From positions 225,157 through 289,156 of the forward strand of contig NZ_BMWE01000012.1 of NCBI RefSeq assembly GCF_014651075.1: a stretch of 64,000 nt of DNA. The letters run 5' to 3'. A program made the position numbers and the translations under genes. The DNA is from Streptomyces djakartensis (GTDB lineage Bacteria > Actinomycetota > Actinomycetes > Streptomycetales > Streptomycetaceae). This document shows positions 9,503-17,626 of the stretch, one piece after another (positions within the stretch are counted from its first letter, which is position 1; every line of letters begins with the position of its first letter). The notes under the pieces are model-generated. The model was not told where the DNA came from and searched no databases. It was given only the letters and a program-made list of their open reading frames with translations.

Positions 9503-9716
9503 CACGTCGTTCCTTTCGCCGGTCGTCCTTTCCAAGCACAACGCCTGCACGGATACGGCCCGCTCAAACGAGCCCCTTCGCGCGGCACGCGGGTGACTAC
9601 CCACGGTGACGGCCGGGTGCTGGGGGGAGCGGCGACCGCCCGCACCCCGGGGTGTGTCCCGGGCATCGGCGGGGAACTTGGTTCGCCGTGGTGCGCACCT
9701 GGTGAGAGGAGCCCAT

Positions 9717-11228
9717 GTGACGGCATCAGCGGCGGGCGGCCGGGACCAGGGCGCACAGGAGGCGGGACACGAGCCGGACCCCCGCCGGTGGCGGGCCCTG
9801 TGGGTGACGCTGGTGGCCGGCTTCATGAGCCTGCTCGACGTCTCGATCGTGGTGGTCGCCCTGCCGTCCGTCCAGCGCGGCCTGCACGCCTCTCCCGCGC
9901 AGGTGCAGTGGGTGGTCTCCGGATACGCCCTCGCCTTCGCGCTGGCGCTGGTCACCGCCGGCCGCCTCGGGGACGCGCTGGACCGGCGCCGCATCTTCCT
10001 GCTGGCCCTCAGCGGCTTCGTGCTCTTCAGCGCCGCCTGCGGGGCGGCTCCCAGCATCACGCTGCTGGTGGTGGCCCGGCTCGCCCAGGGACTGGCGGCC
10101 GGCTTCATGGCCCCGCAGAACTCCGCGCTCATCCAGCAGATGTTCCGGGGCGGTGAACGGGGCCGCGCCTTCGGCTTCTTCGGCGCCACCGTGGGGATCT
10201 CCTCCGCCGTCGGCCCCCTCGCGGGCGGTGTCATCCTCGCCCTGGCCTCCGGCACCGAGGGCTGGCGGTGGGTCTTCTACGTCAACGTCCCGATCGGCAT
10301 CCTCGCCGTCCTCCTGGGCCGCCGTCTGCTGCCCCGCACCCGGCCTTCCGGGCGGCAGCACGTGGACCTGCCCGGCGTCCTGCTGCTCGGGCTCGGGGTC
10401 CTCGCGCTCATGTACCCGCTCGTGCAGGCGGGCGCCGGTGGCATCGGCCGGCTGTGGTGGATGTTCCCCGCCGGCGCCGTGATCCTCGCCGCGTTCGCCT
10501 GGTGGCAGCGCCGCCTGGTGGCCCGGGACAGCCAGCCGCTGCTCGACCCGCGGCTGTTCACGACGGTGCGCGGTTACGCGGTCGGTGCGGGCGTCGGCAC
10601 GCTCTACTTCGTCGGCTTCAGCGGCGTCTGGCTGGTGTTCGCGCTCTTCTACCAGGACGGCCTCGGCTTCTCCCCGCTCCGGTCCGGCCTCGCCGTGACA
10701 CCCTTCGCCGTCGGCTCGGCCGTCGCGGCCGCCGTCGCCGGCCGACTGGTGGACCGGCTCGGCCGCGTGCTCACCGTGGCCGGTCTCACGGCCGTGATCG
10801 CCGGGCTGGGCGGCACCGCGCTGCTGCTCCGCTTCGCACCCCTCGACACAGCGCCCTGGGTCGCCGCCCCGGTGCTGTTCCTCGGTGGCGTGGGCAGCGG
10901 CTGCGTGATCTCCCCCAACATCACCATGACACTGCGGGAGGTGCCGGTACGCATGGCGGGCGCGGCGGGGGGCGCCCTCCAGACCGGGCAGCGGCTCGGC
11001 GCCGCGGTGGGCACCGCCGCGCTGCCCGGCCTCTTCTACCTCGTGCTCGGCGGCGGTGACGACTACCGCAGCGCGCTCGTCGCCGCGCTGGGCGCCGGAC
11101 TCGTCGGCATGGCGGCGTCCCTCGCCCTCGCGGCATCCGATGTACGGCGCGACCGCCAACGGTGCCGGCCGCACGCGACCTGCCCGGACGACGTCGCCAA
11201 CACCCCCGTACACGCCCGGCAGAACTGA
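9717..11228 (+). CDS. MFS transporter, DHA2 (EmrB/QacA) drug-efflux type
   Basis: A 503-residue protein with about 14 hydrophobic segments. The first helix LWVTLVAGFMSLLDVSIVVVALP, the motif GRLGDALDRRRIF, and the helix-5 motif GFFGATVGISSAVGPLAGG are typical of 14-TMS proton-driven multidrug exporters. GTG at 9717 follows GAGAGGAG at good spacing. Substrate is unknown; no linked regulator is seen on this side. Confidence 0.92.
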   Translation: MTASAAGGRDQGAQEAGHEPDPRRWRALWVTLVAGFMSLLDVSIVVVALPSVQRGLHASPAQVQWVVSGYALAFALALVTAGRLGDALDRRRIFLLALSGFVLFSAACGAAPSITLLVVARLAQGLAAGFMAPQNSALIQQMFRGGERGRAFGFFGATVGISSAVGPLAGGVILALASGTEGWRWVFYVNVPIGILAVLLGRRLLPRTRPSGRQHVDLPGVLLLGLGVLALMYPLVQAGAGGIGRLWWMFPAGAVILAAFAWWQRRLVARDSQPLLDPRLFTTVRGYAVGAGVGTLYFVGFSGVWLVFALFYQDGLGFSPLRSGLAVTPFAVGSAVAAAVAGRLVDRLGRVLTVAGLTAVIAGLGGTALLLRFAPLDTAPWVAAPVLFLGGVGSGCVISPNITMTLREVPVRMAGAAGGALQTGQRLGAAVGTAALPGLFYLVLGGGDDYRSALVAALGAGLVGMAASLALAASDVRRDRQRCRPHATCPDDVANTPVHARQN

Positions 11229-11261
11229 CCCCCGGCGCTCCGGCCGGGTACCGGACGGAGG

Positions 11262-11777
11262 TCAGCCGGTCGCCAGCACGGCCTCCTGCGCTCCCTCATG
11301 CGCCTCGTCGCGTGCCTCGCATGCCTCGGGGGCCAGCCGCAGATAGGCGGTGATCTGCTTCCCACTGGCGCGGCGTGCCACAGCGACCCGGTCGCTGACC
11401 GTGTGCACCAGGTGCAGCCCGTGGCCTCCGACCCGGAACCGGTCACCCTTGCGCACCGTCGGCTCCATTGCCGAGGTGTCCCGCACCGTGATGGCCAGCC
11501 TTCCCCGGAACAGCCGGAGGATCAGCTCACACGGGCCCGGAGCGTGCCGGACCGCGTTGGTGACCAGCTCGCTGACGACGAGCTCTGCGTCCCCGGCCAG
11601 CGAGGCCGGAATCAGCGAGGGGGCGGTGTGCGGACCATGGGCGAGGAAGGCGCGCAGGGCCAGACGTGCGTCGACGGCGCTCGCTGCGCCGTCGCCCCAT
11701 GCCGCGCCGAAGCGCAGCATGGCGTGCTCGTCCGCGCCCTGCCGATCTGCCGCCTGCTTCCCAAGCGGAGTGATCAT
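11262..11777 (-). CDS. Stand-alone GHKL ATPase (RsbW-like anti-sigma/regulatory kinase family)
   Basis: A 171-residue single-domain HATPase. The N box is ELVVSELVTNAVRHA, the G1 box VRDTSAM, and the G2 box GGHGLHLV, as in the many short RsbW/SpoIIAB-like ATP-binding proteins of Streptomyces. These often act as serine kinases for anti-anti-sigma factors or as anti-sigma factors. ATG at 11777 follows GAAAGAG; an in-frame GTG at 11849 would add 24 basic residues. It is divergent from a SpoIIE phosphatase (11993), a classic kinase/phosphatase pairing. The partner is inferred from position. Confidence 0.85.
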   Translation of the reverse strand: MITPLGKQAADRQGADEHAMLRFGAAWGDGAASAVDARLALRAFLAHGPHTAPSLIPASLAGDAELVVSELVTNAVRHAPGPCELILRLFRGRLAITVRDTSAMEPTVRKGDRFRVGGHGLHLVHTVSDRVAVARRASGKQITAYLRLAPEACEARDEAHEGAQEAVLATG

Positions 11778-11992
11778 GCGGAGGCTCTTTCGTTGTCTTC
11801 GCCCCGGCCGGGGCAGCTTTCGACGTGCGCTTACCCGGGTGCGGATCACCCATACCCGGGCGCCTCCCGAGTGGCCCTACTCACAGGTGGCTGGTTTCGG
11901 CCTCAGGGGGCACACGGGAATGACGCCCGAGGGCGTCCGCGGAGGACAAGCCGGCAGTCGGCAGGGCGGGCGATCAGCGAGGAGGCGACGAC

Positions 11993-13729
11993 ATGGCAGG
12001 GCCGGAGCGTACGGAGACCGCCCCACAGCCCTCCCCGGCCGTAGCCGACGCCTCGCTGACTCGTGTGCTGGAGGCCATCGGAACCGGCGCCTATGTCGTG
12101 GACGAGGAAGGCCGCATCCTCGCCGTCAACGCCCGCGCCCAGGACGTGCTGGCCCGGCCCGCCGAGGACCTGCTCGGTCAGGACGCGCACGACCTGCTGC
12201 ACCGGGACGCCCACGGCCAGCCGCTGCCGAGGACCCGGTGCAGAATGCGGCAGGCCTTCCACGCCGGACGGACCGCCCAGGCCGCGGAGGACCACTTCGC
12301 CCGCGGAGACGGTTCCGTGCTGCCCATCTCCTGGCTGATCACCCCGTACGGCACCGGAGGCGACGGAGCCGGCACGCTGGTGCTCTTCCACATCGCCGAG
12401 CAGCCGGAAGAAACCGGCCCGGAGCCGGAACCGGTGGCCGGGCCGCTGCCGGAGCTCGAACGGCTCGCCCTGCTGGCCGAGGCCACCGCGCAGCTGACCT
12501 CCACGCTCGACGTGGACGAGGCACTGGAACACCTCGTGCGGCTGGTCGTGCCCCGGCTGGCGGACTGGGTGGTCATCGACCTGATCACCGAGCGCGACGA
12601 GGTGTGGCGTGCTGCCGTCGTCCACGCCGAAGACGGCACCCTCGTGCACCAGGACGACCTGCAGGGCCCCATGCCGCCCGTCCCGGAGGAGTCGCCGATG
12701 CCCCTGTCCCGGGCCCTGCGCGGTGTGGCCTCCACGGTGACGGGGCCCGGCACGTACCGGCGTACCCCGGATTCCGGCATCGCGGTCGAGCAACGCCGGC
12801 TGTTCGACAGCACCGGGATGCACTCGGCGGCCATCGCGCCCATCCGCAGCACGCGCGCGGTCCTGGGCGCCCTCACCCTGGGCCGCGCCGAGGACCCCGT
12901 CCCCTTCACCCCCGCCGACCTCCCCCTGGTGGAGGACATCGCGCGCCGGGCCGGCCTCGCCCTGGACAACGCCCGTCTGTACCAGCGTCAGCGCAAGGTC
13001 GCCGAGACCATGCAGAACCATCTCCTGCCCCAGATGCCGACGGTCCCGGACCTGCAGATGACCGTCCGTTACCTGCCCGCGCCCGACGCCTCACAGGTCG
13101 GTGGTGACTGGTACGACGCCTTCCCGCTGTCCGACGGATCCACCGCCCTGGCCGTCGGGGACGTCGTCGGGCACGACCTGGAGGCGGCGGCCGGCATGGC
13201 ACAGGTGCGCAACATGCTCCGGGCCTACGCCTGGTCCCAGCACGAACCCCCCAGCCGGATCGTCGCACGGCTGGACGAGGCGCTCCAGCACATCACGGAC
13301 GTCGCCATGGCCACGATGGTCTTCGCCCGCATCGAACCGGCGGCCGACGGCCAGTGGCAGCTGTCCTGGACCAACGCCGGTCACCCGCCGCCCCTGCTCA
13401 TCACCCGCGACGGCCTGGCGAGCTATCTCACCGAGGGGCACGGCATCGTCCTGGGCGCCGGGGCCGGCGCCCCACGCCCGGATGCCATCACCCTGCTCCC
13501 GCCCGGCTCCACCCTCGTGCTGTACACCGACGGTCTCATCGAGGCACCCGGCCACACTCTCGACGAGGGGCTGAACCGGCTGCGCCAGCACGCCGCCGCG
13601 CTCGCCCACCGCCCCCTGGCCTCCTTCACCGACCATCTGCTGCGCCGCGTCCGCCCCACCGACAACGACGACGACGTCGCCCTCCTTGCCCTGCGCACCC
13701 CCTCCGCCGGTCCACCCGCCCCGCGGTGA
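11993..13729 (+). CDS. PAS-GAF-SpoIIE protein phosphatase
   Basis: A 578-residue cytoplasmic phosphatase. PAS about 20-130 (AIGTGAYVVDEEGRILAVNARAQ), GAF about 160-325, SpoIIE/PP2C about 345-570 with GGDWYDAFPLSDG, AVGDVVGHD, NAGHPPPLL, LYTDGLIEAPG and DNDDDVALL metal-binding acidic residues. It lacks the HATPase domain seen in the larger phosphatases. A separate HATPase is encoded divergently at 11262-11777, suggesting a split version of the same module. ATG at 11993 follows GAGGAGG. The input signal is unknown. Confidence 0.93.
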   Translation: MAGPERTETAPQPSPAVADASLTRVLEAIGTGAYVVDEEGRILAVNARAQDVLARPAEDLLGQDAHDLLHRDAHGQPLPRTRCRMRQAFHAGRTAQAAEDHFARGDGSVLPISWLITPYGTGGDGAGTLVLFHIAEQPEETGPEPEPVAGPLPELERLALLAEATAQLTSTLDVDEALEHLVRLVVPRLADWVVIDLITERDEVWRAAVVHAEDGTLVHQDDLQGPMPPVPEESPMPLSRALRGVASTVTGPGTYRRTPDSGIAVEQRRLFDSTGMHSAAIAPIRSTRAVLGALTLGRAEDPVPFTPADLPLVEDIARRAGLALDNARLYQRQRKVAETMQNHLLPQMPTVPDLQMTVRYLPAPDASQVGGDWYDAFPLSDGSTALAVGDVVGHDLEAAAGMAQVRNMLRAYAWSQHEPPSRIVARLDEALQHITDVAMATMVFARIEPAADGQWQLSWTNAGHPPPLLITRDGLASYLTEGHGIVLGAGAGAPRPDAITLLPPGSTLVLYTDGLIEAPGHTLDEGLNRLRQHAAALAHRPLASFTDHLLRRVRPTDNDDDVALLALRTPSAGPPAPR

Positions 13730-13756
13730 CCGACAGGCCCCGGGATTTCGTCAGCC

Positions 13757-13911
13757 CGGGGCCACTCCGCCTCCATCCCCGTACATCAGGAACTGCTGCA
13801 CGCGGTCGCGGCAGGCGCCCCGGACGCCGCCGCGGCCGCCGTGGAGTCGCTCCTGGCGCAGGCGTCCGACGACCTGGCGGCCGTGCGGGCGCGGGAAGAC
13901 CCCGGTCGCAC
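13757..13911 (+). pseudogene. GntR-type regulator remnant (C-terminal FCD tail)
   Basis: An open stretch reads HQELLHAVAAGAPDAAAAAVESLL followed by AQASDDL. It matches the last helices of FadR-type GntR regulators (H-x-x-L-x-A-h-x-x-G-D/P-x-x-A). The DNA-binding domain and most of the effector domain are missing: the previous gene ends at 13729, so only about 50 codons remain. There is no start codon or ribosome site. It is followed directly by a dehydratase remnant and a kinase remnant. The FCD match is by eye and rests on a short segment. Confidence 0.6.
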
Positions 13912-14064
13912 GCCGGCGGTATCTCCGAGGTCCGCCGCATCGCCGCCATGGCCGAGGCGCACGACGTCACGATGGCCCCCCACTGCCCCCTCGGCCCCGT
14001 CGCCCCGGCCGCCAGCCTCCAGATCGCCTTCTGCGTACCGAACTTCCTCAGCCAGGGACAGATG
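13912..14064 (+). pseudogene. dgoD: Galactonate dehydratase (enolase superfamily) C-terminal remnant
   Basis: About 50 codons read GGISEVRRIAAMAEAHDV, then TMAPHCPLGPVAPAASLQIA. This is the signature C-terminal barrel strand of D-galactonate dehydratase-type enolase-superfamily enzymes, which carry the catalytic His in APHCPLGP. The remaining some 330 residues of the enzyme are absent. It is fused out of context to the GntR remnant upstream and the kinase remnant downstream. The APHCPLGP block makes the family assignment strong, but whether the ancestor used galactonate or another sugar acid is not certain. Confidence 0.7.
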
Positions 14065-14460
14065 ATGCCCCACGTCGACCTGCTCATAGCGTCCGAGTAC
14101 GAACTGCCCCTGGTGGCGGCCCGGCCTCAACGAATTCGAAGCCGTGCGGGAGGCGCTGGCCACCGGAGTGGGGGAGGTGGTCGTCAAGCGGGGCGCCCGT
14201 GGCGCGACGGGCTTCACCGCCGGCGGGACGACCGACCGCCCCGCCCGGCAGGTCGACGCGGTCGATCTGGTCGGCGCCGGTGACGCCTTCGTCGCGGGAT
14301 ACCTCTCCGGACTCCTCGACGGCGCGGACGCCACGCCCGTCTGCACCGGGCCGTCACCACCGCGGCGTTCGCCGTCGCCACCCGGGGCGACTGGGAGGGC
14401 CTTCCCACGTGGGACGAACTCGGCCTGCTCGACCAGCCCGACGGCACGGCCGTTCGCTGA
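14065..14460 (+). pseudogene. kdgK: 2-keto-3-deoxygluconate kinase (PfkB family) remnant with two frameshifts
   Basis: Three collinear pieces in two frames: HVDLLIASEYELPLV (from 14071), then a frame change near 14125 into LNEFEAVREALATGVGEVVVKRGARG and VDAVDLVGAGDAFVAGYLSG, then a second change near 14338 into LHRAVTTAAFAVATRGDWEG ending at a TGA (14458-14460). DLVGAGDAFVAGY is the PfkB signature with the catalytic Asp. The N-terminal half is missing. The pieces line up as one ancestral kinase that lost its 5' part and took two indels. It is not expected to be functional. Confidence 0.75.
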
Positions 14461-14484
14461 GCCGGGAAATGTGGTCATCGGGAC

Positions 14485-14518
14485 GGTTTCCCCGGCTCAG
14501 TTTCGAACCGGGGAAACC
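14485..14518. terminator. Hairpin, possible factor-independent terminator
   Basis: Perfect 11-bp arms GGTTTCCCCGG (14485-14495) and CCGGGGAAACC (14508-14518) enclose a 12-base loop. No T-run follows, as is common for Streptomyces terminators. It lies just after the kinase remnant and about 180 bases beyond the stop of the convergent hydrolase gene, so it could serve either strand. The remaining sequence up to 14695 shows no gene. Confidence 0.6.
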
Positions 14519-14695
14519 TCGCGATGGCAGCTCCCGGGATCCGACCGCCGCGTGCGCTCAACGGTACTCGCCCTCGCAGCGATGGCGTGGCTCCGGGTTT
14601 CGGCTCGGTGGCCGCTGACCCGGCCTGGGGGCCGCCGGTGACGCCGGTGCGGTGGCGGGCCGCCGATGTCGATTCCCGGACCCGGGCGTCCGCGG

Positions 14696-17383
14696 TCACT
14701 CCTGGGCGAGCGGTGTGACGGCGATCCGGTCGATGACCGGTGCGTACGGGGACCGCTGGCCGTACCGATTGTAGGTGTCCCCGTCGAAGTCGGGCAGCTC
14801 CTGCGCGGTGAAGACGAGCCGGTTCGTTCCCTTCTTCAGGGTCACCGGGACGGTGAGGTCCCAGAAGTTGTTGAAGTGGAAGGTGGTCGGGAACAGCACC
14901 CGGCGCGCGGGCCCGCCGTTGACGGACAGGTCCGCGTGGCGGGCGATCGGGTCGGGGTTGTAGTGGGTGGCCGGGGCCTGCTCGGCGTTGGAGTAGCGGA
15001 TCGTCAGCGCGTGGCGGCCGGGTCGCTCGGCGACGACGTCGATGGTGAGGGCGTTGGCCTTGCCCTTTCCGACACCGGTCACCGCCTTGCCGCCGGAGGC
15101 GAAGAGGTAGGCGTCGGTCACTTCGGCGGCGCCGCTGACCGTACCGTCTTCGGCCTGGTAGACCCTCGTCACCAGGGTGCCGCCGGACGGTGCGACGCGC
15201 AGGCGGTCGAGCAGCAACGTGCCCGAGGTTCCGGTGACGGTCAGCTTGTTGATGCCGCCGGACAGGAACAGCCGGACGTCGTGGGTGCCCTTCCTGCCGC
15301 CCCCGGCTTCGGGCACGTCGAGCCGGTCGCCGTTGAGGGAGAGGCTCGCCCGGCCGCCGCCGAGGTGGTCGACGGACACGGTCGACTCGCCGTCGGCGGG
15401 CGCGTACACCCAGAAGGTGGCGGAGGCACCCCTGGCCAGCTTCACCGTGCCGGCGCCGGACGCGGCGGGACGGGTGTAGTCGGGACGGGCGCCGGAGAGC
15501 GTCGCGTACTCGGCTTCATAGATCGCGGGCGCGGTCACCTTCTCGTCGCGCAGGGCGAGATCGACCTTGTCGATGATCGCGTCGCCCCGGGTCACGCCGA
15601 GGTCGGGGTCCTGCGCGGCGAGCGTGATCCGGTGCTTACCGGCGGTCAGCCTCACCGTGGTGTCGGTGTGCCCCCACACCACCCACTTGTAGCCCAGTGG
15701 CAGCCGGAGTTCGCGCGGCTCCCTGCCGTCGACCCGCAGGAAGACGTTGGTGGGGCCCTGTTCCTTCACCAGGTCGTACAGGTTGTAGGAGTTGGCGAAG
15801 ACGCTCAGATCGTAGCTGCCGTCCCGCGGGACCTCGACGTCGAAGGCGAGTACGCCGTCGGAGCCGGTGCGCAGGCCGCCGACGTCGTAGGCGCCGGAGG
15901 TGGCGAACCTGCCGACGTCCTGCGGCGAGCCCTCGGGCCCGTTCTTCGAGTACCCGCGCCCGGTGTAGGTGGCGTTCTCGGCCTCGTACGTCTTCCGCCA
16001 GCTCACCGACGGTCCGGCCGGTGCTCCGCCGCTGCCGCCAGGAGAGAGGATGATCTGGTAGGCGGACATCTCGTTCATGCCGGCCATGGGGAGACTCACG
16101 GTGCCGTCCGCGCCGACCCTGACCTCCTGGTCCGCGAGCCGCAGCGGTTGCGCCGAGTCGCCGACCTGCCCGGTCCACGGGATCTCCTGCACGGTGGCGC
16201 GCACGGTGGTGCCGAACACCTCGGGGTCGACGTTCTCGAAGACGATGTCGGCGTCGCCGCTCTTGCCGCCGAAGAGGGTCCGGGCCTGCCTCTTGTCCTT
16301 GTCGAGGGTGGCCACACCCTGGAGGGTGTACTGCTGGTTGGGGTGCGGGGCGGTCACCTCCACGGTGTGCCCGGTCATCTGGCCGTAGGCGTTGAACAGC
16401 CACCACTGGCCGTTGCCCTTGTTGGCCTCCACGGCCGAGTCGTTGAGGTTGCCGTCGATGTTCCAGTACGCCAGATCGGCGTCGATCTTGGCCTCCTCGA
16501 TGGCGGAGACCCACTGGATGACCTGGCCGGGCACGGACAGGTGGTAGTTGTGGCCGTACTCGTTCACGTTGACGGGCAGCGGGCCGACGCCCACGTCCTT
16601 CTCCATCCGCCGGTACCTCGCCACGCTGGTGCGGACCGCCGCGGGACTGGACAGCTCGTGCCAGGTCATCACGTCGGGGACGACGTCGTTGGCCTTGGCG
16701 TACCGCAGGAAGCCCTCGACCTGGCCGTAGAGGACGCTGGTGTTGGGCCCGGCGATCCGGGCGCCGGGGTGGAGGCTCCTGATGAGCCGGTGGACTTCCT
16801 TCCAGGCCGCGAAGTAGTGCCGCGGGTCGTCCAGCCAGGAGACCTTGTTGTAGCTCCACTCGCCGGTGCCGAACATGTTCCCTTCGGGCTCGTTGAAGGG
16901 CACGTAGACGACGTGGTCCTTGTACTCGCCCATGGTCAGGACCTGCCGGACCTGTTTCTCGATCTTCTCCTTGAAGTCCGCGAGCCGTGCCGGACCGTCC
17001 GCGCCCGGCCACTGGTAGGGGAAGCCGCGGTAGATGTCGGTCATGTAGATGTAGACGTCCCTGCCGCCCGAGTCCACGAACGGCGGCAGGATCTCCAGGG
17101 CGTCCGCGCCCGGGTGCTGGGGTCCGTCCTGGGCCTTCGTCGACACCGTGCGGACATGCATGCCCTCCAGGAGGGTGCGGCTGGGCACTCCGTCGCCGTA
17201 GATGCCGTACAGCGAGCCGGAGGCACCGCCGTGGAACGCGCCGGTGTCGGTGCCGAGATCCACGACGAGCCGTTCCGCCTCGGCCGCGCCGGCCGTGCCG
17301 GGAGTGGTGGCGAGCGCGGTGGCCAGGACCGCCGCCGCCACGGCCGCCGCGCCTGCTCCCGTGGTTCTTCTCCTGCGTCGCAC
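14696..17383 (-). CDS. Secreted clan-A-like glycoside hydrolase with three CBM6/35-like modules
   Basis: An 895-residue exported protein. A basic start (MRRRRRTTG) and an Ala-rich hydrophobic stretch end near Gly-Ala-Ala at about 33, a Sec signal peptide. Residues about 37-420 look like a (beta/alpha)8 hydrolase: VPFNEPEGN supplies a candidate acid/base Glu165 and VNVNEYGHN a candidate nucleophile Glu275. Three beta-sandwich modules follow, each opening with a YEAE/YQAE-type motif (about 445, 570 and 680), typical of CBM6/CBM35. The exact GH family is not assignable by eye (GH39-like at best). GTG at 17383 follows GGAGG. It is divergent from a LacI regulator and shares its operator motif. Confidence 0.8.
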   Translation of the reverse strand: MRRRRRTTGAGAAAVAAAVLATALATTPGTAGAAEAERLVVDLGTDTGAFHGGASGSLYGIYGDGVPSRTLLEGMHVRTVSTKAQDGPQHPGADALEILPPFVDSGGRDVYIYMTDIYRGFPYQWPGADGPARLADFKEKIEKQVRQVLTMGEYKDHVVYVPFNEPEGNMFGTGEWSYNKVSWLDDPRHYFAAWKEVHRLIRSLHPGARIAGPNTSVLYGQVEGFLRYAKANDVVPDVMTWHELSSPAAVRTSVARYRRMEKDVGVGPLPVNVNEYGHNYHLSVPGQVIQWVSAIEEAKIDADLAYWNIDGNLNDSAVEANKGNGQWWLFNAYGQMTGHTVEVTAPHPNQQYTLQGVATLDKDKRQARTLFGGKSGDADIVFENVDPEVFGTTVRATVQEIPWTGQVGDSAQPLRLADQEVRVGADGTVSLPMAGMNEMSAYQIILSPGGSGGAPAGPSVSWRKTYEAENATYTGRGYSKNGPEGSPQDVGRFATSGAYDVGGLRTGSDGVLAFDVEVPRDGSYDLSVFANSYNLYDLVKEQGPTNVFLRVDGREPRELRLPLGYKWVVWGHTDTTVRLTAGKHRITLAAQDPDLGVTRGDAIIDKVDLALRDEKVTAPAIYEAEYATLSGARPDYTRPAASGAGTVKLARGASATFWVYAPADGESTVSVDHLGGGRASLSLNGDRLDVPEAGGGRKGTHDVRLFLSGGINKLTVTGTSGTLLLDRLRVAPSGGTLVTRVYQAEDGTVSGAAEVTDAYLFASGGKAVTGVGKGKANALTIDVVAERPGRHALTIRYSNAEQAPATHYNPDPIARHADLSVNGGPARRVLFPTTFHFNNFWDLTVPVTLKKGTNRLVFTAQELPDFDGDTYNRYGQRSPYAPVIDRIAVTPLAQE

Positions 17384-17425
17384 TGGGGCCTCCGTGTCGT
17401 CAGTGAGGGGCGAGGCCGGTGAGGA

Positions 17426-17437
17426 CGAACCGGTTCG
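17426..17437. promoter_or_regulatory. LacI-type operator, copy 1
   Basis: The perfect palindrome CGAACCGGTTCG, followed by ACG, lies 43 bases upstream of the hydrolase GTG and covers the predicted transcription start of its promoter. An identical palindrome lies at 17582-17593 in front of lacI. A palindrome with a central CG is the usual shape of LacI-family operators. Confidence 0.78.
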
Positions 17438-17441
17438 ACGG

Positions 17442-17470
17442 AAGCTAGCACCGGCGAATCGGAGCGGCAA
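17442..17470 (-). promoter_or_regulatory. Promoter of the secreted hydrolase gene
   Basis: On the minus strand, TTGCCG (17470-17465) and TAGCTT (17447-17442) are separated by exactly 17 bases, a good vegetative-sigma promoter. The expected start near 17435 falls inside operator copy 1. Confidence 0.65.
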
Positions 17471-17542
17471 TACTCCGTGCGCGAGGCGCCTCCCCGGTAT
17501 CCGCTGGGCTTCTGGCGGGTTTCCGGAACATCGCGCCAGGCA

Positions 17543-17571
17543 TTGACACCCTGACGGTCAGCTCCTACGTT
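17543..17571 (+). promoter_or_regulatory. Promoter of lacI and possibly the downstream uptake genes
   Basis: TTGACA (17543-17548) and TACGTT (17566-17571) with a 17-base spacer. The expected transcription start near 17578 lies directly before operator copy 2, so a bound repressor would block this promoter, giving autoregulation. Confidence 0.7.
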
Positions 17572-17581
17572 CCCCTTCACG

Positions 17582-17593
17582 CGAACCGGTTCG
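17582..17593. promoter_or_regulatory. LacI-type operator, copy 2
   Basis: CGAACCGGTTCG again followed by ACG, identical to copy 1 at 17426-17437. It lies 33 bases upstream of the lacI start and just downstream of the predicted transcription start. Confidence 0.78.
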
Positions 17594-17626
17594 ACGCCGT
17601 CGAACGAACTCGACGAAGGAGTGCCC

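Noticed and set aside
13354..14283. A single long plus-strand frame running from inside the phosphatase gene into the remnant region
   Set aside because: Its first part is a shadow of the phosphatase gene; only its later part carries the dehydratase and kinase fragments, which belong to decayed genes.
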